NCBI GenBank assembly: GCA_039922875.1
Contig: JBDTDV010000066.1
Location: 9,010 to 73,009 of the forward strand
From: JBDTDV01 sp039922875
GTDB taxonomy: Bacteria; Actinomycetota; Actinomycetes; Actinomycetales; Microbacteriaceae
Reading direction: 5' to 3'
Length of the DNA stretch: 64,000 nt
Positions 44,170 to 53,291 of this stretch are shown in pieces; the first letter of the stretch is position 1, and each line of letters opens with the position of its first letter. The notes under the pieces are model-generated. The model ran no database searches. It saw only the letters and a program-made list of their open reading frames with translations, and was not told the DNA's origin. Both the position numbers and the translations under genes were made by a program.

Positions 44170-44275
44170 TCAACCGGTGACCGGGAATGACTCCTTAATT
44201 GGGGGTACAGGTCGTTCTACACCCGACTGTTTCCCACGTTTCCGCGGCTTTTCGGTACTGTGCTCACATCACCGG

Positions 44276-45520
44276 TCAACTTCGCACGGCTCCCCGAAAG
44301 TCCGGCAGCACGACGGCGAGGGTTTGGCGGGCGATCTCCAGTTCCTCGTCGGTTGGGACCACGAGAACGCTCACCCGGGAATCGTCGGCAGAGATCACTC
44401 GGATCGCGCGAGACGCCGCCTCATTCCGCTCGGGATCCAGCCGGATGCCGAGTTCCTCGAGGCCCGCCAGCGCGCCGGCTCGGACCACTGCGCTGTTCTC
44501 CCCCACCCCGGCCGTGAACACAATGGCGTCAAGCCGGCCGAGCTGGGCGTAGTAGCCGCCGATGTACTGCTTGAGCCGGTGTACGTACACGTCGAGAGTC
44601 AGTTGGGCCGCGTCATCACCGGATCCGGCAGCATCCGTGACGTCGCGCATATCGCGTCGCCCGCTCAGGCCGAGCAAACCGCTGCGTCGGTTGAGCAGCT
44701 CGTCGAAATCGTCGACGTCGAGGCCCGCTTTCCGGTGCAGGTGCAGCAGCACGGCAGGGTCGACGTCGCCGGAGCGGGTGCCCATCACCAAACCCTCTAA
44801 CGGGGTCATGCCCATGCTCGTCTCGACCGAGATACCACCGTCAACGGCGCAGGCCGAGGCGCCGTTGCCCAGGTGCAGCACGATCTGCTTCAGCTCGGTC
44901 AGCGGCCGGCGAAGAAACGCGGCGGCTGCCTCCGAGACGAACTTGTGCGAGGTGCCATGGAAGCCGTAGCGGCGAACTCGGTAGCGTTCGGCCAGATCGG
45001 CGTCGATTGCGTAGGTGTAGGCGGCCGGCGGCAGCGTCTGATGGAAAGCGGTGTCGAAGACCGCAACGTGCGGGAGATCGGGGAACGCCTCTTCGGCTGC
45101 CTCGATGCCCTGCAGGTTGGCCGGGTTGTGCAATGGGGCGAGCTCGGAGAGGTCTTGAATGTCGACCTTCACCCGCGGCGTGATCATGGTCGGCTCGAAG
45201 AACCGTTTACCGCCGTGCACGACCCGGTGGCCGACCGCGATCGGTGGATGCCGGTCAAGGCTCGGGCCGTGCTCACCGAAGGCGTCGAGCATCACCCGGA
45301 AACCGGCGGTGTGGTCCGGGATCGCCAGGGTGCGCTCGAACGCCGAAGGGGCAGTGGATGCGTCGGCGCTGCCGCGGGCGCCGGCGCGGTGGATGCAATG
45401 CCCGCTGACCTCGCCGATCCGCTCGACCAGGCCGCTGGCCAGAGTGCGCTCGGTCTCCATCTCAATCAGCTGGTACTTGAACGATGAAGAGCCGCTGTTG
45501 ACCACCAGGATCTCGGTCAT
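44276..45520 (-). CDS. ackA: Acetate kinase
   Basis: The 414-residue kinase has the N-terminal VVNSGSSSFKYQLIEMETER, the phosphate/ATP segments VFDTAFHQTLPPAAYTYAID, HLGNGASACAVDGGISVETS and FTAGVGENSAVVRA, all family signatures. It interconverts acetyl phosphate and acetate. Its ATG overlaps the pta stop by 4 bp, a standard pair. Confidence 0.96.
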   Translation of the reverse strand: MTEILVVNSGSSSFKYQLIEMETERTLASGLVERIGEVSGHCIHRAGARGSADASTAPSAFERTLAIPDHTAGFRVMLDAFGEHGPSLDRHPPIAVGHRVVHGGKRFFEPTMITPRVKVDIQDLSELAPLHNPANLQGIEAAEEAFPDLPHVAVFDTAFHQTLPPAAYTYAIDADLAERYRVRRYGFHGTSHKFVSEAAAAFLRRPLTELKQIVLHLGNGASACAVDGGISVETSMGMTPLEGLVMGTRSGDVDPAVLLHLHRKAGLDVDDFDELLNRRSGLLGLSGRRDMRDVTDAAGSGDDAAQLTLDVYVHRLKQYIGGYYAQLGRLDAIVFTAGVGENSAVVRAGALAGLEELGIRLDPERNEAASRAIRVISADDSRVSVLVVPTDEELEIARQTLAVVLPDFRGAVRS

Positions 45521-47700
45521 TCGTCGCCCCGCCGCTGACGCTTCGCGGGCGCTTCGGCAGGCTCAGCGCCGGAAGCCGCCGACGCATCGGCGGCTTGGAT
45601 CGCGGTGATCGCGATGGTATTCACCATGTCGCGGACCGAAGCCCCTCGGGACAAGTCGTTGATCGGCTTCTTCAGGCCCTGCAGCACCGGCCCGATCGCC
45701 ACCGCACCCGCACTGCGCTGCACCGCCTTATAGGTGTTGTTACCCGTGTTCAAGTCTGGAAATACGAAGACGGTGGCTCGCCCCGCGACCGACGAATGCG
45801 GCATCTTCGTGGCCGCCACCGCGGCATCCGCTGCTGCGTCGTATTGGATCGGGCCCTCGACCGGTAGATCGGGCCGGCGCTGGCCGACCAGTTCCGTCGC
45901 GGTGCGCACCCGCTCCACATCCTCCCCGGTTCCCGAGGAACCGGTCGAATACGAGAGCATCGCAATCCGCGGGCTGATCCCGAACTGCGTTGCGGTTTCG
46001 GCGGAGGAGATGGCGATATCGGCCAGCTGCGGGGCGGTGGGATCTGGGATTATGGCACAGTCCCCGTAGACCAGCACCCGGTCGGCCAACGCCATCAGGA
46101 AGACGCTGGAGATAACCGACACTCCCGGTTTTGCCTTGATGATCTCAAACGCGGGACGGATCGTGTGCGCGGTGGTGTGCGCGGCACCCGACACCATTCC
46201 ATCGGCCATGCCCAGGTGCACCATCAAGGTGCCAAAGTAGGACGGGTCGGTGACAGCGTCTCTGGCCATGTCCATGGTGATGCCCTTGTGCGCGCGCAGC
46301 CGTGCATACTCCTTGGAGAAGGTGATCCGCATCAGATCGTCGAACGAGCTGGTCACAGTCGCGCCGGAGATGTCGAGGCCGAGGCCGATGGCCCGGGAGC
46401 GCACCTCGATTTCCTCGCCGAGGATGGTGATGTCGGCGATGCCGCGGGCCAGCACCGTCGCCGCCGCGCGTAGCACCCGGTCGTCGTCGCCCTCGGGCAA
46501 CACGATGCGCTTACGGTTGGCCCTGGCCCGTTGGATCAAGCCGTACTCGAACATCAACGGCGTCACCACGTCGGCGTGGATCACCTCGAGTTCAGCCAGC
46601 AGGGTGTCGGCGTCGACGTACTTCTCGAACAGGCCGAGGGCGGTATCGATTTTGCGCACGGCATCGGCAGCGAGCCGGCCCCGAGTGTGCATGATCCGCA
46701 CGGTAGTCTCGTAGCTGCCCAGTTCGGTGCGCACGATCGGCAGGCTGGTGCGCAGCCCCTCGATCATCCGGTCGATGATCTCGGGGAGGTCGAAGCCGCC
46801 GTTGAGTACGATCCCGGAGATCGACGGGAAGGTTCCAGACTCGTGGGCGAGCAGTACGCTGAGCAGCACCTCGGTGCGATCGCCAGGTACCACGACCACA
46901 GAGCTCTCGATCAGGCGCGGCAATACGTTGTTCATCGACATCGCGGCAACCACGACGCCGAGCGCTTCGCGAGAAAGCAGGTCGGGATCGCCCTTCAGCA
47001 GGGTGCCGTCGGTGGCCGCCATGATGTTGCGCATGCTCGGCGCCACCAGATACGGATCCTCGGGAATGGTCCAGACCGGCACCGGCTTCTCGGCGGTAAG
47101 CCCCGGAACGGTGCGGATGGCTGCGGCGATCTGGTCGAGCCGCTCAGGATCGGCGCGGTTTGCGATCACCGCCAGCAGGTAGGCGTGCTCGTGCCGCAGT
47201 TCGGCGACCGCGAGCTCGGCGATCTGACGCAGGTCGTCTGGCGTCCTCGGGTCGGCCTGGCCGAGCCGCTCCGTGATGCCCTGGCCGACCCGGCCGCCGA
47301 GCACCAGCAGTACCGGAGCGCCGAGGTTCGTTGCAATCCGGGCGTTGTATCCGAGTTCGGTCGGGCTGCCGACATCCGTGTAATCCGACCCGACGATGAC
47401 CACGACGTCGCACTCCGATTGGATCGCCTGGAACCGCTCGACGATGCGTAACAACGCGGCATCCGGATCTCTGTGCACCTCCTCGTAGGTGACTCCGACG
47501 CACCGGTCGTAGGGAAGGTCCACCGCCTCGTGCGCCAGGAGCAGCTCGAGCACATAGTCGCGCTCAGCGGTGGAGCGTGCGATCGGGCGGAACACCCCGA
47601 TCCGCCGCACGGAGTGGGAAAGAGTATCAAGCATCCCGAGCGCGATGGTCGACTTACCACTGTGCCCTTCGGCTGAAGTGATATAGACAGAGCGAGCCAC
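45517..47700 (-). CDS. pta: Phosphate acetyltransferase
   Basis: The 727-residue long-form Pta has an N-terminal DRTGG/AAA-like domain (VYITSAEGHSGKSTIALGML) and a C-terminal acetyltransferase domain with PEGDDDRVLRAAATVLARGI, RAHKGITMDMARDAVTDPSY, GDCAIIPDPTAPQLADIAIS and MLSYSTGSSGTGEDVERVRT. It converts acetyl-CoA and phosphate to acetyl phosphate. Likely regulated metabolically through the N-terminal domain. Confidence 0.96.
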   Translation of the reverse strand: MARSVYITSAEGHSGKSTIALGMLDTLSHSVRRIGVFRPIARSTAERDYVLELLLAHEAVDLPYDRCVGVTYEEVHRDPDAALLRIVERFQAIQSECDVVVIVGSDYTDVGSPTELGYNARIATNLGAPVLLVLGGRVGQGITERLGQADPRTPDDLRQIAELAVAELRHEHAYLLAVIANRADPERLDQIAAAIRTVPGLTAEKPVPVWTIPEDPYLVAPSMRNIMAATDGTLLKGDPDLLSREALGVVVAAMSMNNVLPRLIESSVVVVPGDRTEVLLSVLLAHESGTFPSISGIVLNGGFDLPEIIDRMIEGLRTSLPIVRTELGSYETTVRIMHTRGRLAADAVRKIDTALGLFEKYVDADTLLAELEVIHADVVTPLMFEYGLIQRARANRKRIVLPEGDDDRVLRAAATVLARGIADITILGEEIEVRSRAIGLGLDISGATVTSSFDDLMRITFSKEYARLRAHKGITMDMARDAVTDPSYFGTLMVHLGMADGMVSGAAHTTAHTIRPAFEIIKAKPGVSVISSVFLMALADRVLVYGDCAIIPDPTAPQLADIAISSAETATQFGISPRIAMLSYSTGSSGTGEDVERVRTATELVGQRRPDLPVEGPIQYDAAADAAVAATKMPHSSVAGRATVFVFPDLNTGNNTYKAVQRSAGAVAIGPVLQGLKKPINDLSRGASVRDMVNTIAITAIQAADASAASGAEPAEAPAKRQRRGDE

Positions 47701-47752
47701 CCCTCAAGCCTACGGCCCGGATGCTGGGGGTCCGATCAGTGGCAAAGAAAGG

Positions 47753-47840
47753 ACTCCTCGCGCACCCGCCAGAGCCCGGTTACCCTTGCTACGTTTCCGT
47801 CCTGGGGGAATTGGCCTGGATGACGCCACGCGAGGAGCCG
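47753..47840 (-). ncRNA. ffs: Signal recognition particle RNA (4.5S, small bacterial type)
   Basis: On the minus strand CTCCTCGCG at the 5' end pairs with CGCGAGGAG at the 3' end; the conserved apical loop reads CAGGACGGAAACGTAGCAAG, matching the SRP core CAGG..GGAA..AGCA in which a GNRA-type tetraloop binds Ffh. A TAAACT hexamer (plus-strand AGTTTA at 47846-47851) sits 7 bases upstream as a -10 box, and a TCCTTTCTTT tract follows as terminator. The gene occupies the gap between pta and the SDR gene. Confidence 0.9.
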
Positions 47841-47940
47841 CCACTAGTTTAGGCGAGATCGTCCGCTCGCGTGCACCGTCGGTTGGCCGCGCACTCCGCC
47901 GTGCATTGTCAGCCTGGTCTGGAACGCGTTTACTGGATGC

Positions 47941-48594
47941 ATGAGAGTTATGATTGCGGGCGGACACGGCAAGATCGCCCTTCTCTTGTCCAAACTGCTG
48001 GCAGATGCCGGGCACGAGCCGGTCGGCATGATCAGGAATCCGGAGCACGCGGCCGACCTTCTTGTCGTCGGGGCGATCCCGATCGTGGTCGACCTCGAGG
48101 CGACGGAGGTCGGCACGTTGGCCACCGACCTCTCCGGCGTCGACGCGGTCGTCTTCGCTGCAGGCGCCGGACCGAACAGCGGCCCCGAGCGCAAGCTGAC
48201 CGTGGACCGCGATGGCGCGATTCTGCTCGCGGATGCTGCCGAGCGCGCCGGCATCCGTCGCATGATCGTGGTGTCGGCGATCGCCGCCGACGATTTCGAG
48301 CCCGACTCGCAAGACGTGTTCCAGGTGTATCTCCGGGCCAAGAGCGAAGCGGATGCCGCGGTGCGAGCCCATCAGATCGATTGGACGATAATCCGCCCCG
48401 GCTCCCTCACCGACGACCCGCCGACCGGACAGGTACAGCTGGCGGAGTCGACCGGGCGCGGCAGTATCTCGCGCGCCGACGTCGCCCGGCTCATCTTCGT
48501 CGCGTTGACCGATGGCTCAGCAGCCCGCGTGCAGTTCGAGGCGATCGCCGGCGACACCCCCATCGCAGACGCCCTCGCCAGCCTGCACCCCTGA
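47941..48594 (+). CDS. NAD(P)-binding SDR-like protein
   Basis: The 217-residue protein has the Rossmann motif RVMIAGGHGKIALLLSKLLA (GGxGxxA), VDAVVFAAGAG and the atypical-SDR region DRDGAILLADAAERAGIRRM with SAIAAD. It belongs to the YwnB/complex-I-assembly-like atypical SDRs. Substrate unknown. Starts ATG at 47941, following a weak site. Confidence 0.85.
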   Translation: MRVMIAGGHGKIALLLSKLLADAGHEPVGMIRNPEHAADLLVVGAIPIVVDLEATEVGTLATDLSGVDAVVFAAGAGPNSGPERKLTVDRDGAILLADAAERAGIRRMIVVSAIAADDFEPDSQDVFQVYLRAKSEADAAVRAHQIDWTIIRPGSLTDDPPTGQVQLAESTGRGSISRADVARLIFVALTDGSAARVQFEAIAGDTPIADALASLHP

Positions 48595-48690
48595 CCACCC
48601 GGCCGCCGCGTCGGCACGGCGCAACCTCCCGGGCGGAACCGGTAGGATGCTCTGTGGCCGTGATCCTCTGAACCGGGACGCGGCTCGCCA

Positions 48691-48775
48691 GGAGAATTCG
48701 CCTAGTGGCCTATGGCGCACGCTTGGAAAGCGTGTTGGGTGAAAGCCCTCGGGGGTTCGAATCCCCCATTCTCCG
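48691..48775 (+). tRNA. tRNA-Ser(GGA), integration site
   Basis: Long-variable-arm tRNA: acceptor GGAGAAT/ATTCTCC, anticodon stem CACGC/GCGTG around TTGGAAA (anticodon GGA), variable arm hairpin TTGGGTGAAAGCCCTC, T-arm GGGGG/CCCCC with TTCGAAT, discriminator G. CCA not encoded. An integrase gene follows at once, so its 3' end is likely an attachment site. Confidence 0.97.
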
Positions 48776-48846
48776 CCGATTTGTACATTCGCTGAGCGCC
48801 CCGCGATCCGAGTGAATTCGCGGAATTTGACTACTCAGATGGCCAT

Positions 48847-50034
48847 TTAATCGGTCGTGCGCGCACGCTGTGCCCACACTTTGCCCACACTTTTCTGACG
48901 GCCTCCGGCATCCAGGCGCATCGCAACAGCGTCCAGGTCATCATCGAAGAGGTCGGCATAGGTATCCAGCGTCATCGCTGCCGACTTGTGTCCAAGCATT
49001 CGTTGGACGGCTTTCACGTTCGCTCCGGAACTGACGGCGAGGCTGGCGGCCGTGTGACGGAGGTCGTGCGGGGTGAGCCGCTCGAGGCCGGCTCGGGCGA
49101 GGGCGGTCAGGAACCAGGACCGCTTGTTGTTGCTGGCGCTGGGACGTCTCAGGAAGCCGCCGAAGCGGTCAGCGAACAGCAAGTCGTCGTGCCCTTTCCC
49201 TTCGCACAGACGCGCCAGGGGTTCGGCGAGAAATGGCGGGAACGGGACAGAGCGCTTTTCCCAAGTCTTGGGCAGTCCCTCCACGATGTTGCCATTGACT
49301 TCGGTGGCCGTGCGATTGATTTGCAATCGGCGGCGCAGCATGACGACGTCGCGTACCCGGAGTCCAGTCGCCTCGCCCCATCGCAGGCCGCAGTACGCCA
49401 AAGCGATTAGCAGTGTCGCCTGCACGTCCGTCTCTGCCGCCTCGGCGAAGCGAATGACCTCTTCATGGCTCAGGTAGCGGCGGGTCTTGCTGGAGTGTTT
49501 GCGCGGCGTCCCATCCGCACCGCGCGCGACGTTCTTCGCCACGCGGCCGTCTTTCAGGGCGACGTCGAGAATGCCGGCCAGTACGCCTAGCGCCCGCAGG
49601 ACCACGGTCGCGGATCGCGGCCGCGACTCGTCCGCAGTCCATCGGACGCGCTGCGTCGAAACGGCCGAGCCTTCGCCAAGCTCGCGGATCCACTGCTCGA
49701 CGGCACTGGGACGGATCGACCCGACGGCGGAAACGGACCAGCGCGGTTCCACGTAGACGCGCCAAGAGGTGTCGACGGAGTGAAAGCTGGAGGGTTTCAT
49801 CGCCTGGCGCTTGTTGGCGAGCCAGTCGACGGCGAGTTCACCAACAGTGATCCGCGAGGCACGCGGATCCACGTACGATCCTGCCGCTTTGGATACTTCC
49901 ACATTGGCTAGGAACAGATCGGCGTCGCGTTTTGTCTTGAAGCCGCGTTTATCGGTCTGTCGTCGCTCCGGTGTGCGGTAGCGCACGCGCCACCGCCGAC
50001 CGGCGCCCGTCTCGTAGGGTGTGACGGTTCCCAC
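48847..50034 (-). CDS. Tyrosine recombinase / phage-type integrase
   Basis: The 395-residue integrase has an N-terminal arm/SAM-like domain and a C-terminal catalytic domain with CGLRWGEATGLRV (Arg), LTPHDLRHTAASLAVSSGAN (HxxR) and MLGHKSAAMTLDTYADLF (His...Tyr). All catalytic residues are present, so it looks active. It faces the tRNA from 72 bp away and probably catalyses integration there. No excisionase gene is recognised; the HTH gene downstream might act as one. Confidence 0.95.
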   Translation of the reverse strand: MGTVTPYETGAGRRWRVRYRTPERRQTDKRGFKTKRDADLFLANVEVSKAAGSYVDPRASRITVGELAVDWLANKRQAMKPSSFHSVDTSWRVYVEPRWSVSAVGSIRPSAVEQWIRELGEGSAVSTQRVRWTADESRPRSATVVLRALGVLAGILDVALKDGRVAKNVARGADGTPRKHSSKTRRYLSHEEVIRFAEAAETDVQATLLIALAYCGLRWGEATGLRVRDVVMLRRRLQINRTATEVNGNIVEGLPKTWEKRSVPFPPFLAEPLARLCEGKGHDDLLFADRFGGFLRRPSASNNKRSWFLTALARAGLERLTPHDLRHTAASLAVSSGANVKAVQRMLGHKSAAMTLDTYADLFDDDLDAVAMRLDAGGRQKSVGKVWAQRARTTD

Positions 50035-50198
50035 CTCGACCTCCTCGCTCGGCTCATGAGCCGATCACTGCTGAAATGACCTCACTTACAAGTTGCGCTT
50101 TCTGCGTCGATTTGGCGCGCACAAAATCGACTCACCAGAACCGGCTCCCCTCCATCCACCCCGGCCAAGGAGGATCGCGCGGGGCGGAAGGAACATCA

Positions 50199-50429
50199 TC
50201 ATGACAGCCGCTGAGTCTTGGACGAGCGCTTGCTGAGCGCTTGCCGGCTCAGTCCAGTGACCGCTGCGATGGAGTTCCAACTGGTTCCTACTTGCCTAAG
50301 CTGGAGGATCAGTTCGTCCCGATCGATCAGGAGAGCATCTTCCTCTCGCCGCAGACGGTCGAGATCCTGGCCAAGATGACGTAACCGGCGAAGCGCGTCT
50401 GTTCGCGCACCCGATTCGGACTCGGACAC
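50199..50429 (-). CDS. Small helix-turn-helix protein (possible excisionase or regulator)
   Basis: The 76-residue protein has a coiled segment (RRLRHLGQDLDRLRREEDAL) and a C-terminal HTH-like motif SIAAVTGLSRQALSKR. GTG at 50429 with GGAGAAG about 9 bases upstream. Location next to the integrase suggests island control; no family assigned. Confidence 0.5.
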   Translation of the reverse strand: MSESESGARTDALRRLRHLGQDLDRLRREEDALLIDRDELILQLRQVGTSWNSIAAVTGLSRQALSKRSSKTQRLS

Positions 50430-51324
50430 CCGTCGCTTCTCCGCTTCGAGATCCTGGGCGGTCGTGCTCTGCAGCGCGCCTAGCCGCCGCTACATCATGC
50501 TCGTGCCGCTGCCGCGCGTAGGACGCGTCGCGTCGCTCAGCCCTGCCGTAACTCCCCCGTATACCCATGTAACCGGGTTTACACGCGACCCCTGTCATTC
50601 CGGGCATTTTGCGGTCCACTCAAAAGAGTGCCTGCGTGCATTGCCTTCCGACCTTCCAGCCATTGCATTTTCAAGTTGCTCGATCGTGATCGTCACGTTT
50701 TGACCCTCCCTGTGGTTTTCTTGCTCGCCTGCCCGGGCCCGATCTTTATTCTCATTTTGGAGGCGGCGACGTTTTGCGATCATGGGTGTGGTTGTCCGAC
50801 CCGCAGTTGAGCTCAGTCGGCGTGGATGTTTCGACACCGACACGGAGCGCGCGGAGCGCGCTTGTTCGGTGGTGAGGCGTTAGCTGTTCGTGGAGACGCG
50901 AGCGTAGCCGGTTGCATGCGCCGACTGTTGCGGTTGGGGTGCCTTGGTCGGGCTTCTTCGCGGGCAGGTCTTACGGGAATATCGCTTCCGCAACTCAGCG
51001 GTCCTGGCAGGCGTTCGTTCCATTAGGGTCGACTGACCCGCAGAGCGTCCCTTGCGGGCATTGTCAGTACCAGCGAGAAGTTCTGGCTCGATACAGGGTT
51101 TTGCCTGGATTGCGCAGGTGAGCTTTGCAGGACTGGAGATGACGGTGAAGGTGATGTTTTGAGGGTGCCGACGAACCGGTATTCCTTGCCTGCTGGCGCG
51201 AGCGCGGCCGAGCCGCTAGTAATCGTTGCCGTGGTCGTCCGAAATTACAACGTTGTCAACGTGCTGACGGCGCGAGTCTTGCGACCTCTCCGTCCCCATT
51301 CACTGTCCATTCACACCCTCGGAA
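50430..51324. other. Gene-poor island segment
   Basis: About 900 bp without a convincing gene. One possible short ORF (50595-50696, minus strand, 33 residues, GTG after GGGAGG; TIEQLENAMAGRSEGNA) has an SD but no homology seen. The rest looks decayed: several short overlapping frames, no ribosome sites. Promoters for the downstream operon lie at its end. Confidence 0.4.
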
Positions 51325-51375
51325 TTGACAACAGGAATACCTAGTGGGGTATATTTCTTATACCCCCTAGGGTAT
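51325..51375 (+). promoter_or_regulatory. Promoter with two CsoR/CstR-type operators
   Basis: TTGACA (51325-51330) and TATATT (51350-51355) form a promoter. ATACCTAGTGGGGTAT (51337-51352) overlaps the spacer and -10 region, and ATACCCCCTAGGGTAT (51360-51375) follows it. Both are inverted repeats with half site ATACC/GGTAT. A CsoR-family repressor on these would block the promoter ahead of the small Cys-rich genes. Confidence 0.85.
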
Positions 51376-51401
51376 CTTGAAGCCAAGAGAAGGAGCGTTG
51401 G

Positions 51402-51587
51402 ATGTGCAGAGCGGTGAAGTGTCGGACCTGCGGTAAGACGACGTGGGCCGGTTGTGGCGAACACGTGCAGATGGTGAAGCGGAGTGTTCCCGCCGCCCAA
51501 TGGTGCGGAGGTAACCATACCTCGGCGCAAATCGAAGCTGCGAAGGCGAACCAGGGCGGTTTCTTCACGCGCCTGTTCGGTCGCTAG
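51402..51587 (+). CDS. Small Cys-rich protein 1 (MCRAV-type)
   Basis: The 61-residue protein reads MCRAVKCRTCGKTTWAGCGE then HVQMVKRSVPAAQWCGGNH and a basic tail (GGFFTRLFGR). Cysteines 2, 7, 10, 18 and 35 and histidines in GCGEHV may bind metal or sulfur. ATG at 51402 after AAGGAG. First gene under the double operator. No known function; similar tiny proteins accompany CsoR-family genes in actinobacteria (recall from general knowledge; not checked here). Confidence 0.75.
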   Translation: MCRAVKCRTCGKTTWAGCGEHVQMVKRSVPAAQWCGGNHTSAQIEAAKANQGGFFTRLFGR

Positions 51588-51661
51588 ACGAGCCATGAAG
51601 GTTTGCCTTCCATTCAACCCTCGAACAATCCACTGCACTTCCTGAGGAAAGGACCATCATC

Positions 51662-51778
51662 ATGTGTGTCCCGATCACCTGCGACGCTTGCGGTTGCTCG
51701 ACATGGACCGGATGTGGTCAGCACGTCGAGGAAGCGCTCGTGCGCGTTCCCGAATCTGCCCGCTGCCACTGCCGTTAG
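51662..51778 (+). CDS. Small Cys-rich protein 2 (paralogue)
   Basis: The 38-residue protein reads MCVPITCDACGCSTWTGCGQ then HVEEALVRVPESARCHCR, with Cys at 2, 7, 10, 12, 18, 35 and 37. It shares the pattern MC-x4-C-x2-CG-x-[ST]TW-x-GCG-x-HV with the gene before it. SD GGAAAGGA lies 9 bases upstream. It is the second of two tandem copies and is followed after 18 bp by the persulfide dioxygenase gene, so it is in the same operon. Confidence 0.7.
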   Translation: MCVPITCDACGCSTWTGCGQHVEEALVRVPESARCHCR

Positions 51779-51796
51779 CCGAAGGGGTAAGAATTC

Positions 51797-53230
51797 ATGT
51801 TGTTGGAACGCGTTTACGACGACGACCTCGCACAGGCGAGCTATTTCATCGGCTGCCAAGCTGTGGGGGAGGCGATCGTGGTCGACCCGCGTCGCGACCT
51901 CCACGATTACCTGCAGCTTGCCGAAAAGAACGGCATGCGGATCGTCGCGGTCGCTGAGACGCACGTCCACGCCGACTACCTCTCCGGCACCCGTGAACTT
52001 GCGGCGAGAACCGGTGCCCAGATGTACATCTCGGATGAAGGCGGCCCCGACTGGACCTACGGCGACGAGTTCGACGTGCCCGGCGCAAACGGTGTCATCC
52101 GCATGAAACACGGTCACGAGATTGAACTCGGAAACATCATCGTTCGCGCCGTCCACACCCCGGGGCACACACCAGAACATATGTCGTTCCTGGTCACCGA
52201 CGGTGCGCAGGCCGACGAGCCCGGCTTCATGCTCACCGGGGACTTCGTGTTCGTGGGGGATGTTGGCCGCCCGGACCTGCTCGATGAGGCTGCCGGCGGA
52301 GCCGATACGCGCTTTCAGGGCGCGAAAGATATCTTCGCAAGCCTGCGCAACCAGTTCCTGACGTTGCCCGACTATGTGCAGGTATTGCCCGCGCACGGCT
52401 CCGGCAGCGCGTGCGGCAAAGCACTCGGCGCGATCCCGGCATCTACCGTCGGGTACGAGCGCGCGTTCTCCTGGTGGTCCACCTACCTCGCGAGCGACGA
52501 CGAGCAAGGCTTCATCGACGAACTGCTGAACGGCCAGCCCGACGCACACGCCTACTTCGCACGCATGAAAGTACAGAACCGGGTCGGCCCCGCCGTCCTG
52601 GGCGAACCGCCAGACCTGGCCGAGTACACGGTCGAACAGCTGCTCCCAGAGCTTGAGGCCGACCGCATGATCTTCGTAGACACCCGCCACCATACCCTCG
52701 TGCACGACGGCACCGTAGATCGCTCCCTCAACATCCCCGGCATCGACAAGGCGGCCAGCTACGGCGCCTGGGTTTACAACCCGGAGTCGGAGAACCGTCC
52801 CCTCGTGCTTCTCGCCGCCTCTCGCGACGAAGCCGAGCGGATGCGAGATCACCTCGTGCGCGTCGGCATCGACACGGTACACGGATTCATCACCACCCTC
52901 GACGGTCTCGACCTCGTTCACCCCCACCTGGTGAGCCCCGAAGAGTTGGACGGATTCGACCCGGCCATGCTGCTCGACGTGCGTAACAAGACCGAGTACG
53001 CGGAAGGCCACATTCCCGGAGCAGAACAACTCTCCGGGGGCCGCGTGATGTGGAACTTGGATCACCTCCCACGTCAGGGCACGATTGTGACCTACTGCCG
53101 CAGCGGCGTGCGCAACGCTGTCGCCGCGAGTGCGCTGCGTCGTGAAGGATTCGACATCGCCGAACTCGACGGCAGCTACCTCGCGTGGGCTGAGCTCCAG
53201 GAACACGGACCCGCACTTCTGAACGCCTAA
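51797..53230 (+). CDS. CstB-like persulfide dioxygenase-rhodanese fusion
   Basis: The 477-residue protein joins three parts. The N-terminal metallo-beta-lactamase domain has VAETHVHADYLSG (His56, His58, Asp60), HTPGHTPEHMSF and GDFVFVGDVGRPDLL, typical of ETHE1/persulfide dioxygenases. A middle rhodanese-like domain lacks a cysteine (VLLAASRDEAERM). The C-terminal rhodanese carries Cys434 in VTYCRSGVRNA. This layout matches CstB, which oxidises persulfide to sulfite and makes thiosulfate. It lies in a CstR-type operon with a TauE exporter, supporting sulfide detoxification. Confidence 0.92.
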   Translation: MLLERVYDDDLAQASYFIGCQAVGEAIVVDPRRDLHDYLQLAEKNGMRIVAVAETHVHADYLSGTRELAARTGAQMYISDEGGPDWTYGDEFDVPGANGVIRMKHGHEIELGNIIVRAVHTPGHTPEHMSFLVTDGAQADEPGFMLTGDFVFVGDVGRPDLLDEAAGGADTRFQGAKDIFASLRNQFLTLPDYVQVLPAHGSGSACGKALGAIPASTVGYERAFSWWSTYLASDDEQGFIDELLNGQPDAHAYFARMKVQNRVGPAVLGEPPDLAEYTVEQLLPELEADRMIFVDTRHHTLVHDGTVDRSLNIPGIDKAASYGAWVYNPESENRPLVLLAASRDEAERMRDHLVRVGIDTVHGFITTLDGLDLVHPHLVSPEELDGFDPAMLLDVRNKTEYAEGHIPGAEQLSGGRVMWNLDHLPRQGTIVTYCRSGVRNAVAASALRREGFDIAELDGSYLAWAELQEHGPALLNA

Positions 53231-53291
53231 CCAATACGTGTTGTTTTCGCACAGCCGATCCAGCCGCCCGTCGCAGAGGAACTAGACGCCT

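Larger units (their letters stand above)
43918..44275. other. dnaX leader / ackA tail gap
   Basis: 358 bp without a gene. It has a hairpin (43972-44014), a GTACGACGTAC palindrome (44058-44068) and an ackA terminator (44151-44169). The dnaX promoter probably lies near 44020-44070. I see no SRP RNA here (that gene lies near 47.8 kb). Confidence 0.4.

Noticed and set aside
51614..53206. 530-codon minus-strand frame opposite the CstB-like gene
   Set aside because: The plus-strand frame contains all catalytic motifs; the minus frame does not.
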